DNA of 37,433 nt from assembly GCA_023458215.1 (NCBI GenBank), contig JAEXAJ010000022.1:1-37433 (forward strand). Direction: 5' to 3'. The stretch comes from Bacteroidota bacterium. Its GTDB lineage: Bacteria > Bacteroidota > Bacteroidia > Bacteroidales > Bacteroidaceae. Positions 17,234-24,292 of the stretch are shown piece by piece. The notes beneath the pieces were generated by a model that was given only the letters and a program-made list of their open reading frames with translations, was not told the origin of the DNA and searched no databases. Positions within the stretch are counted from its first letter, which is position 1, and each line of letters begins with the position of its first letter. A program made the position numbers and the translations under genes.

Positions 17234-17263
17234 CAAAGATACGGGTTATTTATTAATATCAAA
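17234..17263 (-). promoter_or_regulatory. Predicted promoter of the NfnAB-like gene
   Basis: Minus-strand TTTG (17263-17260), an 18-base spacer and TATCTTTG (17241-17234) match both promoter elements. The ATG is at 17177. Confidence 0.7.
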
Positions 17264-17374
17264 AAAGATTTGGTGAAAACTATCTCAACACCTGTTTGCG
17301 TAATTTCCTGCCCAAGGTTGCAAATAAATGATTTAAGCAACTTGTCACTGAATACTTTCCTTTCATCACTATAA

Positions 17375-17406
17375 TTTGCCTGTTTTACTCCACTCGTCTA
17401 CTTTTG
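17375..17406 (+). promoter_or_regulatory. Predicted promoter of the receptor/LytS/LytTR operon
   Basis: TTTG at 17375-17378, a 20-base spacer and TACTTTTG at 17399-17406 are complete matches to the Bacteroides consensus. The leader to the ATG at 17426 is short (about 13 bases). Confidence 0.75.
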
Positions 17407-17425
17407 AAACAAAAAATAGATAATT

Positions 17426-19561
17426 ATGGATAGAAATGTATTTATAGGAGTATTCCTTTCGTGTATGTCTTTACCTGCTTGGGCACAACAAGATACTATT
17501 GCCGACCAGCGTTTAAGTGAAATAGTGGTGACTGCCAAACTTCCATTGGTTGAAATGTCTGCCGGACGAACGACATACCGTACAGATGCTTCTATTGTTC
17601 AAAGCACCGGAAACCTTTATGACGTACTTTCTTCCTTGCCGGGCGTTATGATAGATTCTAATGGGAATATTCTGCTGAACGGGCAAAGTGGTGTGAAAAT
17701 ATTGATGGATGGTAAGCCTACTTACCTTTCAGGGAGTGAATTGATTAACTTATTGAAATCAACGCCTGCCACCAATACGGATAAGATTGATTTGATTACC
17801 CAACCCTCTGCCAACCATGATGCAGCGGGTAGTTCGGGGTTGATTGATATCCGTACGAGGAAGATTAAACTTCGTGGTATGAACCTGGTGTTGAATGGTA
17901 ATGGTAGCTTTGGAAGGTCGGGCAGTGGTTTTGGTAGTGCTTCTATGAATATTCGTGAAAACAAATTTAATCTTTACTTGACTTATTCCTATTATCAAGG
18001 TAGGAATGTTATAGATATGTTCATTGACCGTACCTTTGACCGGGACGGGAAAAGAATGACACAAGACTCTTATCGTAAACAGGAACCCTATTCACACTAC
18101 TTCAGAGCCGGATATGATTATTATCTTAACGAACGTACAATTTGGAGCACTTCGATGAGTGGAAATTTCTCCGGGCGGAAGGAGACAGCTGATATGTTTG
18201 TGGAAATTCAACATGAAGAAAACGCAGGAAATACTTATAGTCGCACCGACCGTAGCTGGAATAATATTTCAGCCGGAACCAATATCACGCATAAGATGAA
18301 AAAGGAGGGTGGGGAAGTGAGTGCGTCTTTGGACTATTTTCGTTATTCTCATGCAGAAAACCAATTGATAAACAGTACTAAACCGGATACGTTAAGTGGC
18401 GATATGAGAGGGAAAATCAATTTATATGTTGGGCAAGCCGACGTGACTTATCCGCTAAATGAAAATTGGAAGTTTCAGTCAGGAGGAAAAACCTCATTTG
18501 TCAAGATAGGCAATACGGCAGGGTATATGCGTCCGTCGGCTACAGGTTGGCTACCCGATGGCGCACTTGGTTCTCGTTTTGAATACAACGAAAACATCAA
18601 TGCGCTATATCTGCAAGCCGGATATGAGGTGGAGCATCTGAAGCTTACAGCAGGCTTGAGGATGGAGCATACTCATGTTAACGGTGATTTTGGAGGAAAT
18701 ACTTTGCAAAGAGATTCCTCATTTACCACGAATTATCTTCATTTGTTTCCAACGTTTGCCTTGCAATACCGCCGGATTTCGGGTAACACTCTTCAATTAT
18801 CTTACAGCAGGCGCGTTACCCGACCAAATTACGGTGACTTGAATCCCTTTACTTACATTTTTGATGAATATACGCGTGAAGGTGGTAATACGAAGCTTCG
18901 CCCGGCTTTTTCGGATAATGTAGAGTTGGCTTATGTATATCGTGACCGGTTGCAGGCGGCTTTGTTCTTCTCACATACAGAAGATGCGATTATGAAAAGT
19001 TATCAGGAGCAAGAAAACCAATCGATCTATGTGTCACCCCAAAATCTCTCTTCTTATACACAAACGGGGTTACGGATAAATGCAGCCAATCTTTCAATTG
19101 CATCTTGTTGGAAGATGAATGTCACGGCTATCGGTATGTACAATACCTATCATTGGATGGAGCAAGGAAAGAAACTGAAGAACCATATGTTTACGCCGAT
19201 ATTCAGTTGGATGAATCAATTTACTTTTGCTCCCAACTGGTCGGCTGAACTCTCGGCGAGTTATAATGGAAGAATGGCTTATGCACAAGCAACGGTTCAT
19301 CCCCTGTTGGAAGTGAATATGGGGATTCAGAAGAAAATATTCGGTAATAGAGCTACTGTTACTTTATTTGCGAAAGATTTGTTCAATACCAATTATCAGA
19401 AAGTAGATATTCAAGCTCTCGGTGCGCAGGCATTTCTGGATGAGCGGCATAACAAACGTGTGTTGGGCATTGCCTTTTCGTGGCGGTTCCAAAAAGGTAG
19501 TGAGGCAAAAGAAAGCATGCGGAAAAATGGGGTTGATGAAACAAAAAGAGTAAATTTGTAA
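17426..19561 (+). CDS. TonB-dependent-receptor-like outer-membrane beta-barrel protein
   Basis: 711 residues with a signal peptide (cut near AWAQQ, residue 20-21), a TonB-box-like LSEIVVTAK just after it, a plug domain (about 35-145, with YDVLSSLPGVMIDSNGNILLNG and the MDGKPTYLSG turn), and a beta-barrel filling the rest with aromatic-ending strands. The N-terminal carboxypeptidase-regulatory domain found on many Bacteroidetes receptors is missing, and there is no SusD partner. The ligand is unknown. Five bases separate it from a LytS-type kinase gene, so it may supply or report the signal for that system. Confidence 0.88.
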   Translation: MDRNVFIGVFLSCMSLPAWAQQDTIADQRLSEIVVTAKLPLVEMSAGRTTYRTDASIVQSTGNLYDVLSSLPGVMIDSNGNILLNGQSGVKILMDGKPTYLSGSELINLLKSTPATNTDKIDLITQPSANHDAAGSSGLIDIRTRKIKLRGMNLVLNGNGSFGRSGSGFGSASMNIRENKFNLYLTYSYYQGRNVIDMFIDRTFDRDGKRMTQDSYRKQEPYSHYFRAGYDYYLNERTIWSTSMSGNFSGRKETADMFVEIQHEENAGNTYSRTDRSWNNISAGTNITHKMKKEGGEVSASLDYFRYSHAENQLINSTKPDTLSGDMRGKINLYVGQADVTYPLNENWKFQSGGKTSFVKIGNTAGYMRPSATGWLPDGALGSRFEYNENINALYLQAGYEVEHLKLTAGLRMEHTHVNGDFGGNTLQRDSSFTTNYLHLFPTFALQYRRISGNTLQLSYSRRVTRPNYGDLNPFTYIFDEYTREGGNTKLRPAFSDNVELAYVYRDRLQAALFFSHTEDAIMKSYQEQENQSIYVSPQNLSSYTQTGLRINAANLSIASCWKMNVTAIGMYNTYHWMEQGKKLKNHMFTPIFSWMNQFTFAPNWSAELSASYNGRMAYAQATVHPLLEVNMGIQKKIFGNRATVTLFAKDLFNTNYQKVDIQALGAQAFLDERHNKRVLGIAFSWRFQKGSEAKESMRKNGVDETKRVNL

Positions 19562-19566
19562 TCGTT

Positions 19567-20580
19567 ATGAACAGAAGTTTGAACAGATGGTTGGCACCGG
19601 CAGCATTTGCCTTGATTCTCTTTTTGTGTGTTCGTGTGGCGAATGATATTCCGAAGCATGAATACTATTGGGAAGGAAATGAATTGAGTTTTATGCTGAA
19701 AGATATATTGGTGGTCTTTATCATGTCCTATCCGATAGTCTTTGCATTGAAGCAGTGGCTTCATTTGTGCAGGAAGAAGAAGTGGGCATGGTGGAAGGAG
19801 TATGGGGTGGTGGTCTTGACCGCTCCGTTCTGGTGTCTTTTTACGATGTGGCTTATCCGCTTGTTGATGGGTGTTGAACTGGATTTTTACGATGTACCTA
19901 TTCCGGCGGTTGTCAGCATGCTGTTAGGAGGTGGGTATTATACTTTTCTTCGTAATCAGTTGATTCAGAAAGAGAATGAAGCACAGCGGCTGCAATTGGA
20001 AAAGATAAAGAACGACCAACTCCAGACGGAGCTGAAATTCCTGAAAGCCCAGTATCATCCGCATTTTCTTTTTAATGTACTCAATACGGTTTATTTTCAG
20101 ATAGACGAAAAGAATGAAGCTCCTCGGCATACGCTCGAGCAGTTATCCGAATTGCTTCGTTATCAGTTGTATAATGACGGGGAGAAAGTACCGGTTCGAG
20201 TCGAAATGGAGTTTCTGAAGCAATACATAAGTTTGTGTAAACTACGTGCCACCAAACGTTTGCAACTGCAAGTGCATCTTGACGAAGTTTCGGAGAAATA
20301 TGAAATTTATCCGCTGCTATTTGTGCCGTTGGTGGAGAATGCCTTTAAGTATGTAGGCGGACAGTATTATATTACATTGGATATGCACTTGACGGATGGC
20401 GAGCTACACTTTAAGGTTGAAAACTCTGTGCCTAAATTGCTTATGCAACAAGATAGAAGGCAAGGCATCGGCCTTGAAAATCTGAAGCGCAGATTGGAAT
20501 TACTATATTCCGGTCGTTATGTACTCGATATTTGTAAAGGAGATGCATGGTTTAAGGTGAACCTTTTAATAAAACTATAG
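19567..20580 (+). CDS. LytS/YehU-type sensor histidine kinase
   Basis: 337 residues. Four membrane segments (about 9-24, 46-64, 79-98, 112-128) have short loops and no large periplasmic sensor. A short coiled coil (130-158) leads to the His_kinase domain of the LytS family with phospho-acceptor His166 in YHPHFLFNVLN, an N-box in VPLVENAFKYV and a G-box in RQGIGLENLKRRLELLY. It passes phosphate to the adjacent LytTR regulator, whose start lies only three bases after this stop. The signal is unknown; the co-transcribed outer-membrane protein suggests an envelope cue. Confidence 0.93.
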   Translation: MNRSLNRWLAPAAFALILFLCVRVANDIPKHEYYWEGNELSFMLKDILVVFIMSYPIVFALKQWLHLCRKKKWAWWKEYGVVVLTAPFWCLFTMWLIRLLMGVELDFYDVPIPAVVSMLLGGGYYTFLRNQLIQKENEAQRLQLEKIKNDQLQTELKFLKAQYHPHFLFNVLNTVYFQIDEKNEAPRHTLEQLSELLRYQLYNDGEKVPVRVEMEFLKQYISLCKLRATKRLQLQVHLDEVSEKYEIYPLLFVPLVENAFKYVGGQYYITLDMHLTDGELHFKVENSVPKLLMQQDRRQGIGLENLKRRLELLYSGRYVLDICKGDAWFKVNLLIKL

Positions 20581-20583
20581 AGA

Positions 20584-21282
20584 ATGCAGATTAAGTGTGT
20601 AATAACCGATGACGAACCTACCGCTTGCGAAGGTTTGCAACGGTATGTGGAGAGGGTTGATTTCCTATCATTACTGGCAGTATGCGAAGACGCCATGCAG
20701 CTAAATACATTTTTGCAGACCGAACAGCCGGATTTGTTGTTTCTGGATATTGAAATGCCTTATCTTTCGGGGCTTGAGTTGTTGGCTTCGCTTGAACATC
20801 CGCCTCATGTGATTATCACTTCCGCCTATGAGCGGTATGCATTGAAAGGTTATGAGCTTAATGTGGCGGATTATCTGTTGAAGCCGATTTCGTTCGACCG
20901 TTTTCTGAAAGCGGTCAATAAAGTACATAATCTCTTGCAACAAGAAAGACGTTCGGATGGAATGGCCGATTTCATGTTTGTCCGTGCCGACCGGCAGATG
21001 CATAAAGTGTTTTTCAAAGATATTCTGGTGGTAGAAGGCTTAGAGAATTATGTATGCATCTATACGGAAAATGCGAAGTTACTGGTGCGTTCTACAATGC
21101 TACACATCATCGAATCTATTCCACGGGAGGGATTCCTGCAAGTTCATAAATCCTATCTTGTCAATGTGAAAAAGATTGAGAGGATAGATGGCAATAGGAT
21201 TATGGTGGGGCAGCATGCGGTTCCCGTAGCTCGCAACTTCCGTGAGAAGGTGTTTGCACAGATTCTGAAGAACACTTTGTGA
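20584..21282 (+). CDS. LytTR-family response regulator
   Basis: 232 residues. The receiver domain (1-118) has acidic residues Asp9-Asp10 and Glu11, phospho-acceptor Asp55 in FLDIEMPYLSG, and the conserved Lys in DYLLKPISFDRF. The LytTR DNA-binding domain (about 130-230) contains VEGLENYVCIYT and the ending VPVARNFREKVF. LytTR proteins bind direct repeats in promoters by beta-strand contacts. It pairs with the kinase upstream; targets are unknown, and the operon's own promoter is one candidate. Confidence 0.94.
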   Translation: MQIKCVITDDEPTACEGLQRYVERVDFLSLLAVCEDAMQLNTFLQTEQPDLLFLDIEMPYLSGLELLASLEHPPHVIITSAYERYALKGYELNVADYLLKPISFDRFLKAVNKVHNLLQQERRSDGMADFMFVRADRQMHKVFFKDILVVEGLENYVCIYTENAKLLVRSTMLHIIESIPREGFLQVHKSYLVNVKKIERIDGNRIMVGQHAVPVARNFREKVFAQILKNTL

Positions 21283-21302
21283 TAAGTTGTCATTTTAGAA
21301 AA

Positions 21303-21335
21303 GAAAAGCCCGGAGAGGAGTGCTCCGGGCTATAA
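21303..21335. terminator. Intrinsic terminator between the LytTR gene and serS
   Basis: A 9-bp stem AGCCCGGAG (21307-21315) / CTCCGGGCT (21323-21331). The run reading TTTTCTTTTC after it on the minus strand favours serS termination; on the plus strand the tail is weak, although the hairpin may still protect that transcript. Confidence 0.82.
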
Positions 21336-21355
21336 AGTAGCTTTTGCAAGCCTTT

Positions 21356-22630
21356 TTAGTCTATCATCTCAAATCCGGTGTACGGAACCAGTGCTTTCGG
21401 TATGCGTATTCCTTCCGGTGTCTGATGGTTTTCCAAGAGTGCTGCTACGATACGTGGCAGGGCCAGAGCGGAACCGTTCAACGTGTGGCAAAGTTCTGTC
21501 TTCTTGTCTGCTGTGCGGTAGCGGCATTTCAAGCGATTAGCCTGGTAAGTGTCGAAGTTAGAAACAGAACTTACTTCCAACCAACGCTTTTGTGCTTCGG
21601 AATACACCTCGAAGTCGAAGCAAAGAGCAGCGGTAAAGCTCATATCGCCACCACAAAGACGGAGAATGCGATAGGGGAGTTCCAGCTTTTGGAGCAGGCC
21701 TTCTACATGATCCAACATCTCTTGGTGAGATTGCTTGGAGTGTTCGGGTTTGTCAATGCGTACCAGTTCTACCTTGGAGAATTCGTGCAGACGGTTCAGT
21801 CCGCGTACATCCTTTCCGTAAGAACCAGCTTCGCGACGGAAGCACTGTGTATAGGCGCAATTCTTGATAGGCAATTGCTTTTCATCAATGATTACATCAC
21901 GATAGATATTGGTTACAGGAACTTCTGCGGTCGGAATCAGATACAAATCATCGACTTCGCAATGGTACATCTGACCTTCCTTGTCGGGCAACTGGCCTGT
22001 GCCGTAACCCGAAGCAGCGTTCACTACCGTAGGCGGCATAATCTCGGTATAACCCGATTTGCGTGCTTCATCGAGGAAGAAGTTGATAAGAGCGCGTTGC
22101 AACTGTGCACCTTTACCTATATATACAGGGAATCCTGCGCCGGTAATCTTCACACCCAAATCAAAGTCTATCAGATTGTATTTCTTGGTCAATTCCCAGT
22201 GGGGCAGGGCATCTTTGGGAAGTTCGGTTTCCATGCCACCCATCTTTTCTACTACATTATCTTCGGCTACTTTACCTTCGGGTACTTCCTCGTAGGGGAT
22301 ATTGGGGATGGTGTAGAGCAGATTTTGCATCTCTTCGGCTGCCTGATCCATTTCAGTCTGCAAGTCTTTGTTTGCCTCTTTCAGTTCGGCTACACGGTTC
22401 TTGGCAGCTTCGGCTTCTTCTTTTTTGCCTTCCTTCATTAATTGTCCGATGGATTTGGAAAGGGCGTTCACCTCGGCGAGGTTTTTATCTAAGATGGTTT
22501 GGGTATTGCGTCGTTTGTCATTTGATTCCAGCACTTGGTCAATGGTTTCTTTGGCATTTTTGAAGTGCTTCTTTTCCAGTCCGCGGAGCACCGCGTCGGT
22601 GTTTTCTGTAATTTGTTTGATGGTAAGCAT
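21356..22630 (-). CDS. serS: Seryl-tRNA synthetase
   Basis: 424 residues, a class II aminoacyl-tRNA synthetase that charges tRNA-Ser and supplies Sec-tRNA precursors where present. The N-terminal long antiparallel coiled-coil arm that grips the tRNA extra arm spans about 25-105. Motif 2 is seen in CFRREAGSYGKDVRGL, with the following HEFSKVE, and motif 3 in LNGSALALPRIVAALLENHQ near the C-terminus. Full length. It is followed by a terminator at 21303-21335, and a TATCTTTG box (22677-22670, minus) lies 40 bases upstream of the start. Confidence 0.97.
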   Translation of the reverse strand: MLTIKQITENTDAVLRGLEKKHFKNAKETIDQVLESNDKRRNTQTILDKNLAEVNALSKSIGQLMKEGKKEEAEAAKNRVAELKEANKDLQTEMDQAAEEMQNLLYTIPNIPYEEVPEGKVAEDNVVEKMGGMETELPKDALPHWELTKKYNLIDFDLGVKITGAGFPVYIGKGAQLQRALINFFLDEARKSGYTEIMPPTVVNAASGYGTGQLPDKEGQMYHCEVDDLYLIPTAEVPVTNIYRDVIIDEKQLPIKNCAYTQCFRREAGSYGKDVRGLNRLHEFSKVELVRIDKPEHSKQSHQEMLDHVEGLLQKLELPYRILRLCGGDMSFTAALCFDFEVYSEAQKRWLEVSSVSNFDTYQANRLKCRYRTADKKTELCHTLNGSALALPRIVAALLENHQTPEGIRIPKALVPYTGFEMID

Positions 22631-22669
22631 ATCTATACTTGTTTTTTATGATACTCTGATTTGAAGTTG

Positions 22670-22677
22670 CAAAGATA
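22670..22677 (-). promoter_or_regulatory. Predicted -7 box of serS
   Basis: Minus-strand TATCTTTG, an exact TAnnTTTG match; no well-spaced TTTG was found upstream. Confidence 0.5.
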
Positions 22678-22710
22678 AATAAAAAACAAATAGGGTGTAG
22701 TCTTTGTCGT

Positions 22711-22750
22711 AAAAAGAAAGGGATGCAAATCCTTTCGGACTGCATCCCTT
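22711..22750 (-). terminator. Intrinsic terminator of rplU-rpmA
   Basis: On the minus strand AAGGGATGCA (22750-22741) pairs with TGCATCCCTT (22727-22718), and TTCTTTTT follows. It lies 24 bases after the rpmA stop. Confidence 0.9.
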
Positions 22751-22773
22751 GTCTTTATTTCTTGTTCGGAAAC

Positions 22774-23043
22774 TTATGCTTCAGTTGTTTCAGCAGGGAT
22801 GATAGATACAGATCTTTTGTCATCTTTACCTACTTTGAACTGTACAGTTCCGTCTACTAAAGCGAAAAGAGTGTGGTCTTTACCCATACCGATGTTGTTA
22901 CCCGGGTGGAATTCAGTACCTCTTTGACGAATGATGATATTACCTGCTTTGCAAGTTTCGCCACCAAATATCTTAACGCCTAATCTTTTGCTCTGTGATT
23001 CGCGGCCGTTCTTAGAACTACCGACACCTTTTTTATGTGCCAT
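22774..23043 (-). CDS. rpmA: 50S ribosomal protein L27
   Basis: 89 residues. It begins [20 protein letters not shown] with the flexible N-terminal tail that reaches the peptidyl-transferase centre; the Ala-His start shows no extra N-terminal peptide as in Firmicutes. Conserved [22 protein letters not shown] follows in sequence. It is second in the operon with rplU, 21 bases downstream of it, and ends at a clear terminator. Confidence 0.98.
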   Translation of the reverse strand: MAHKKGVGSSKNGRESQSKRLGVKIFGGETCKAGNIIIRQRGTEFHPGNNIGMGKDHTLFALVDGTVQFKVGKDDKRSVSIIPAETTEA

Positions 23044-23064
23044 TTCTTCTTACTTTTTAATTGA

Positions 23065-23382
23065 TTAAGCTACTACTTCTGTAATTGTTAACTCAGTAAA
23101 TTGTTGACGGTGACCGTTCAACTTACGGCTTCCTTTTCTTCTTTTCTTGTGGAAAACAAGAACTTTTTCACCTTTCACGATGTTCGATACAACTTGACAA
23201 ACCACCTTTGCGCCTGCTACAGTAGGAGCACCTACAGTGATAGCACCGTCTTTGTCAACCAAAAGAACCTTTTCAAATTCTACTGTTGCACCGTTTTCAG
23301 CTTCTTGAATGTGGTGTACAAACAGTTTCTTGCCAGCTTCTGCTTTGAATTGCTGACCGTTAATTTCTACAATTGCGTACAT
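23065..23382 (-). CDS. rplU: 50S ribosomal protein L21
   Basis: 105 residues. It opens [20 protein letters not shown], and the C-terminal [19 protein letters not shown] is the L21 signature that binds 23S rRNA. It is first in the rplU-rpmA operon. The leader between the predicted promoter (23504-23473) and the ATG is about 85 bases. Confidence 0.98.
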   Translation of the reverse strand: MYAIVEINGQQFKAEAGKKLFVHHIQEAENGATVEFEKVLLVDKDGAITVGAPTVAGAKVVCQVVSNIVKGEKVLVFHKKRRKGSRKLNGHRQQFTELTITEVVA

Positions 23383-23472
23383 TCTTATATATAATGTATA
23401 AGTTAGCTCCGTCGGGTGGTCTCTAATCTCTTAGAAATCTCTTGATTGAACCCGGTGCGGAATAATCGGGCA

Positions 23473-23504
23473 CAAAAGTACTATTTATTTTTTGAACGGA
23501 CAAA
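23473..23504 (-). promoter_or_regulatory. Predicted promoter of rplU-rpmA
   Basis: Minus-strand TTTG (23504-23501), a 20-base spacer and TACTTTTG (23480-23473) match the full consensus. Confidence 0.75.
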
Positions 23505-23567
23505 TCTTCGAATGTTTTTTTATGGTATAAAGCTGTTGGGGGAATTCATTCATTATTGAGTGGTTTT

Positions 23568-23678
23568 ACCCCTCGGTCCCCTAAAGGGGAAGGGGGATAC
23601 TCTGAATATCATTATCTTAAATATAAGTATATTAGGTATGAGACTATCCTCCTCCCCCTTTAGGGGGGCCGGGGGGTG
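23568..23678. repeat. Fold-back repeat element, copy A (about 111 bp)
   Basis: A short element whose ends are imperfect inverted repeats, each holding a CCCCTAAAGGGG-type palindrome followed by a GGGGGATACTC-like stretch, around an AT-rich centre. Its reverse complement matches copy B (34275-34386) with about eight differences by eye. It has no coding capacity. It resembles a MITE or REP-type intergenic repeat. No target duplication was recognised. Confidence 0.88.
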
Positions 23679-23772
23679 TTTGATTCATTTCTTACGCGAT
23701 ATGAATTAATTCCGCCGACGGGTAATATAATTATTCAGGATACATGATGAGGTGGTAACTCAAGTTTCAATT

Positions 23773-23904
23773 TAGTTTTGCATGTACTTTTACCCTCATA
23801 CCCTCATAAGTACTCTGTATCTTCCTGTTCATCGATGTTTGAGGTATGGTAGTAACTATGATAGCAGGTATGAGGGTAAGTTCTTACTCTCATACTTTTC
23901 TTTT
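23773..23904 (+). ncRNA. Candidate intergenic small RNA with promoter box and intrinsic terminator
   Basis: TAGTTTTG (23773-23780) is an exact -7 box, though no -33 TTTG is seen. The transcript would start near 23787. It would hold arm 1 TACCCTCATACC (23791-23802), arm 2 GTATGAGGGTAAG (23868-23880) and arm 3 CTTACTCTCATAC (23883-23895). Arm 2 can pair with arm 1 (12 bp) or with arm 3 (a terminator stem with one G-U pair), followed at once by TTTTCTTTT (23896-23904). No open reading frame or downstream plus-strand gene is present, so a free small RNA is favoured over an attenuator. Confidence 0.45.
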
Positions 23905-24054
23905 GATGGTATTGTGCTAACAGCTTAATTACTAAAGTAATGCCCTTTGTTAAATAGATAAATTGATTGCTTCTTTTTTTGATGAAAAACGCGCATTTGT
24001 TGTGCTAAATGCAGGTATTTGATGCATTGAAGTATATAGTTTCTTTTGCTCAGC

Positions 24055-24087
24055 TCTGATGTACGTTCTATTCATCCCTTATCTTTG
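24055..24087 (+). promoter_or_regulatory. Orphan promoter-like site
   Basis: TATCTTTG (24080-24087) with TCTG (24055-24058) 21 bases upstream. No plus-strand ORF follows before the minus-strand HAD-DUF3667 gene. Downstream are two 20-base direct repeats and a palindrome. Confidence 0.35.
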
Positions 24088-24102
24088 TGAAGGGTTTACG
24101 TT

Positions 24103-24144
24103 AATGAATAGATCTGTTTACTGCAATGAATAAAGCTGTTTACT
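24103..24144. repeat. Two direct repeats AATGAATAnnnCTGTTTACT
   Basis: Copies at 24103-24122 and 24125-24144 have a 22-base period and match at 18 of 20 positions; only the centre differs (gat versus aag). A partly complementary GTAAAC occurs at about 24170-24175. Function unknown. Confidence 0.7.
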
Positions 24145-24199
24145 ATCGTTATCATTTATGTTCACTGCTGTAAACACTTAACGGAGCTAAGGGTTGAAC

Positions 24200-24217
24200 A
24201 GAACAAACGTTTGTTCT
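24200..24217. repeat. 18-bp perfect palindrome AGAACAAACGTTTGTTCT
   Basis: A perfect 18-base dyad in the gene-free stretch, which could be an operator for a dimeric regulator or a hairpin ending the transcript from the orphan promoter. No T-run follows, so it is a poor terminator. Confidence 0.75.
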
Positions 24218-24292
24218 TATCAAGAGAAACATACGTGCATAATCAGATAAATGCCTGTGTATAACTAGAAGAAGGCGTGTCTTGATGCGATT

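Noticed and set aside
21344..22441. 365-codon open frame antisense to serS
   Set aside because: serS is unmistakable on the other strand, and the antisense translation is Cys/Phe-rich and without motif.
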